Source: Chitinophagaceae bacterium (GTDB lineage: Bacteria > Bacteroidota > Bacteroidia > Chitinophagales > Chitinophagaceae). Taken from it: 64,000 nucleotides of DNA. The stretch covers positions 186,001 to 250,000 of the forward strand of contig JAHBTL010000002.1 of NCBI GenBank assembly GCA_019638615.1, read 5' to 3'. Below are positions 61,781-64,000 of the stretch, one piece after another. How positions within the stretch are numbered: the stretch's first letter is position 1; every line of letters starts with the position of its first letter. The notes beneath the pieces are model-generated. The model did not search any database. It saw only the letters and a list, made by a program, of their open reading frames with translations, and was not told the origin of the DNA. The translations under genes were made by a program, and so were the position numbers.

Positions 61781-62551
61781 TTATTTTAATATCCCCTCCA
61801 GGAACTTTTTGGTGGTTGTTTTGATATCCGGATTTTCCTGCAACGCTTTTATATAGGCACTGCCGATGATAGCGCCGTTCGCATGTGCACAGGCAGATTC
61901 AAAGCTTGCTTTGTCTTTTATACCAAATCCTACCAGCACCGGGTTCGTGAGGTGCATCTCTTTAAGCCTTTTCAGGTATGCTTCCATATCAGAAAAATTT
62001 TTCTCCTTACCGGTAGTAGACGAAGAGGATACCGCATACACAAACCCCGTACTCAATTCATCAATCTTCCTGATGCGCTCTTCCGATGTTTCAGGCGTAA
62101 CCAGGAAAATAAAGTCCAGTCCATATTTTTTTACCGCGGCGCCATATTCCGTTTCAAATTCCCGGATCGGGATATCCGGCAAGATCAAACCGTCCACTCC
62201 TGCAGCAGAAACATCCCGGCAAAATTTTTCAAATCCGTATTGTAAAACAGGGTTGATATACCCCATCAATATCACCGGCACTGAAACGGCCTGGCGCATT
62301 GACTGCAATTGCTCAACCAGGATTTTAATCGTCATTCCGTTTTGCAAAGCAATGCCACCGCTTTCCTGTATTACGGGACCGTCTGCCAAAGGATCGCTGT
62401 AAGGTATGCCTAACTCAATCAGGTCAGCACCGTTTGCCTGCAACGCCTCCATTACTTCTATTGTACTATTGAGCAAAGGATACCCCGCCGTACAATAGAT
62501 ATTTAAAACATTGTTCCACTTTTTCTGAAATAGTTGTTGAATTCTGTTCAT
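61781..62551 (-). CDS. trpA: Tryptophan synthase alpha subunit
   Basis: A 256-residue TIM barrel that cleaves indole-3-glycerol phosphate to indole, channelled to TrpB. Catalytic Glu and Asp sit in ADLIELGIPYSDPLADGP (about residues 46 and 57). Loop VSSSSTTGKEK and phosphate site GFGIKDK are intact. It follows trpB by 57 bp of A/T repeat-like DNA. The stop is 4 bp from the tRNA-Gly 3' end on the other strand. Confidence 0.97.
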   Translation of the reverse strand: MNRIQQLFQKKWNNVLNIYCTAGYPLLNSTIEVMEALQANGADLIELGIPYSDPLADGPVIQESGGIALQNGMTIKILVEQLQSMRQAVSVPVILMGYINPVLQYGFEKFCRDVSAAGVDGLILPDIPIREFETEYGAAVKKYGLDFIFLVTPETSEERIRKIDELSTGFVYAVSSSSTTGKEKNFSDMEAYLKRLKEMHLTNPVLVGFGIKDKASFESACAHANGAIIGSAYIKALQENPDIKTTTKKFLEGILK

Positions 62552-62608
62552 TCCTGATTGGAAGTTTATAGTTTCTGGTTTGAAGTTTATGGTTTATAGT
62601 TTGAAATC

Positions 62609-63844
62609 TTACCTCTTATCACTATCTCCCTCCATCGCCTTCATATACGTTGCCATGTCTTTATCACCTCTTCCGCTCAAACACACTACTACGGTATCTG
62701 CCGGTGTTAGTTTCAGTTGATTGAGCCCCGCAATAGCATGGGCGCTTTCCAACGCGGGAATAATACCTTCCAGCTTTGTTAATTCAAAGGCCGCATCCAA
62801 AGCTTCTTTATCGGTAGCGCTTAAAAAAATCCCCCGTCCCGTTTCAAACAAATGGGCATGCAATGGCCCTATACCCGGATAATCCAGCCCCGCAGAAATA
62901 CTGTGCGGTTCCACTACCTGTCCATCTTCTGTTTGCATTACCAGGCTCTTGCTGCCATGCAGCACACCCGGTTTCCCCAGTTGGGTGGTAGCCGCGCTCA
63001 TGCCACTTTTTACTCCATGTCCCGCTGCTTCTACCGCCACCAGCTTCACAGAAAAATCTTCCAGGAAATGATAAAAAGCGCCGGCCGCATTGCTCCCCCC
63101 GCCTACGCAGGCAACCACACAGGTTGGCAATTCAGACCCTGCTTTTTCTTTTAATTGCCAGCGGATCTCTTCACTGATAACACTCTGGAACCTCGCTACC
63201 ATATCAGGATAAGGATGAGGCCCTACCACGCTTCCGATAATATAATGCGTATCTACCGGATTATTGATCCAGTCGCGTATCGCTTCATTGGTAGCATCCT
63301 TTAATGTCTTGCTTCCGCTGGTTGCCGGCACAACGGTGGCGCCCAGCATTTTCATTCTGGCGACATTCGGTGCCTGCCGCTCAATATCTTTTTCGCCCAT
63401 ATACACCACACATTGCATATTCATCAAAGCGCAAACGGTTGCCGTGGCAACGCCATGTTGTCCCGCGCCAGTTTCAGCAATAATGCGGTGCTTGCCCAGC
63501 CGTCTTGCCAGGAGTATCTGGCCGATCGTATTATTGATCTTGTGCGCACCGGTATGATTCAGGTCTTCCCGCTTGAGAAATATTGTCGTGTTGTGTTTCT
63601 CACTCAATCTTTTTGCGTGATACAACGGTGACGGACGACCGACATAATCTTTCAGCAGCTCCCTGAATTCTTTTTGAAAACCTTCATCATATATGATCTT
63701 CAAATACTGCTCTTTCAATTCCTCTACATTGGGATGCAGCATCTCTGGTATATACGCTCCTCCGAAGTTTCCATAATAGCCGAAAATATCCGGCTGCTGA
63801 AAAGTTCCTTTAAATTGTCCTAATACTATTGTCCTGTTGATCAT
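62609..63844 (-). CDS. trpB: Tryptophan synthase beta subunit
   Basis: A 411-residue PLP enzyme joining indole and serine. The start is set at ATG 63844 ([10 protein letters not shown]); the frame is open upstream to 63997 but that part is repeat DNA with hairpins, not TrpB. PLP Lys in [14 protein letters not shown] (near 98), phosphate site VGGGSNAAG, and LSGRGDKD near the C-terminus are intact. Relatives begin close to [14 protein letters not shown], found here about 22 residues in. Upstream trp genes, if present, lie outside the window. Confidence 0.96.
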   Translation of the reverse strand: MINRTIVLGQFKGTFQQPDIFGYYGNFGGAYIPEMLHPNVEELKEQYLKIIYDEGFQKEFRELLKDYVGRPSPLYHAKRLSEKHNTTIFLKREDLNHTGAHKINNTIGQILLARRLGKHRIIAETGAGQHGVATATVCALMNMQCVVYMGEKDIERQAPNVARMKMLGATVVPATSGSKTLKDATNEAIRDWINNPVDTHYIIGSVVGPHPYPDMVARFQSVISEEIRWQLKEKAGSELPTCVVACVGGGSNAAGAFYHFLEDFSVKLVAVEAAGHGVKSGMSAATTQLGKPGVLHGSKSLVMQTEDGQVVEPHSISAGLDYPGIGPLHAHLFETGRGIFLSATDKEALDAAFELTKLEGIIPALESAHAIAGLNQLKLTPADTVVVCLSGRGDKDMATYMKAMEGDSDKR

Positions 63845-63860
63845 TTGCTTTCTGTTGCTG

Positions 63861-63914
63861 TCCGAAGTCTCCGACTTCGGACTTATTATGTTCTTCATTG
63901 TCTCCGACAATGAA
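63861..63914. repeat. Two tandem hairpins with an identical cap, upstream of trpB
   Basis: TCCGAAGTC-TCC-GACTTCGGA (63861-63881) and TTCATTGTC-TCC-GACAATGAA (63894-63914) are 9-bp perfect stems with the same GTC-TCC-GAC cap but different lower stems. They lie 17-70 bp before the trpB start and would be in its mRNA leader if transcription begins upstream. Confidence 0.75.
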
Positions 63915-64000
63915 TATATTTTTTGTTCCCGGCTTCGGTAACCCTGCTCATCGCCTGTTGCGTCGCACCCTTGTACTACAACAATTCTATTCAGCATTTT

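Noticed and set aside
63861-63914. trp attenuator
   Set aside because: No Trp-rich leader peptide and no T-run after either hairpin; the stems look like dispersed repeats.
63845-63997. 51-residue N-terminal extension of trpB
   Set aside because: It consists of twin hairpins and repeat-like DNA; TrpB relatives start near MINRTIVLG, which has its own ATG.

Overview
The window reads as a chromosomal segment of a Bacteroidota bacterium, most likely of the class Chitinophagia (Chitinophagaceae-like). The signs are a SusC/SusD pair, a hybrid two-component system with an AraC output domain, Reg_prop/Y_Y_Y histidine kinases, TAnnTTTG-type -7 promoter elements, many small lipoproteins, and the moderate GC content. 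The family-level placement is inferred from gene style, not from a marker search.

Layout. 1-8.7 kb: housekeeping genes on the minus strand (a partial gene at the edge, aconitase B, a UbiD-family decarboxylase, an outer-membrane beta-barrel, a sugar nucleotidyltransferase), then a TlpA-like thioredoxin lipoprotein. 8.8-18.5 kb: the most striking locus, a five-gene minus-strand cluster (YbjN-like protein, PspA/IM30, NfeD/YqiJ-like membrane OB-fold protein, flotillin, 1614-residue AAA+ ATPase). A divergent XRE regulator shares its promoter region, which carries a perfect palindrome between two canonical Bacteroidota promoters. 18.6-27.6 kb: a new 53-residue ORF, a membrane protein, a hairpin-rich element, a Reg_prop histidine kinase with its LuxR-type response regulator, two DUF1579 proteins and a serine hydrolase. 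27.8-40.6 kb: a fructan utilisation locus (MFS importer, fructokinase, SusC, SusD, GH32) with a sugar-binding hybrid two-component sensor and two exact-spacing operator-like repeats upstream. 40.6-48.7 kb: GH95 fucosidase, a DUF5077/DUF3472 protein, dGTPase, small lipoproteins and a fused SpmA-SpmB membrane protein. 48.8-58.4 kb: an alpha/beta hydrolase pseudogene with two in-frame TGA codons, a BBE-type FAD oxidoreductase, two AraC regulators (one a DUF4242/cyclase-like fusion), a CrtA-like protein, and a large secreted ThuA/PQQ-type dehydrogenase/PKD/cytochrome c/CBM fusion. 58.6-64 kb: hisH-hisA-hisF-hisIE, a tRNA-Gly(CCC), and trpB-trpA.

How the parts work together. The fructan locus is self-contained: SusC/SusD take up oligosaccharide, GH32 releases fructose, the MFS carrier imports it, fructokinase traps it, and the hybrid sensor reads periplasmic sugar. 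The PspA/flotillin/NfeD/AAA+ set is inferred to be a membrane-stress or membrane-microdomain remodelling machine under control of its divergent regulator. The his and trp genes form biosynthetic operons with decayed DNA inside: a four-helix-bundle remnant lies between hisF and hisA. Dispersed hairpin repeats sit at convergent gene ends and upstream of trpB. No CRISPR array, rRNA, intact insertion sequence or phage was seen.
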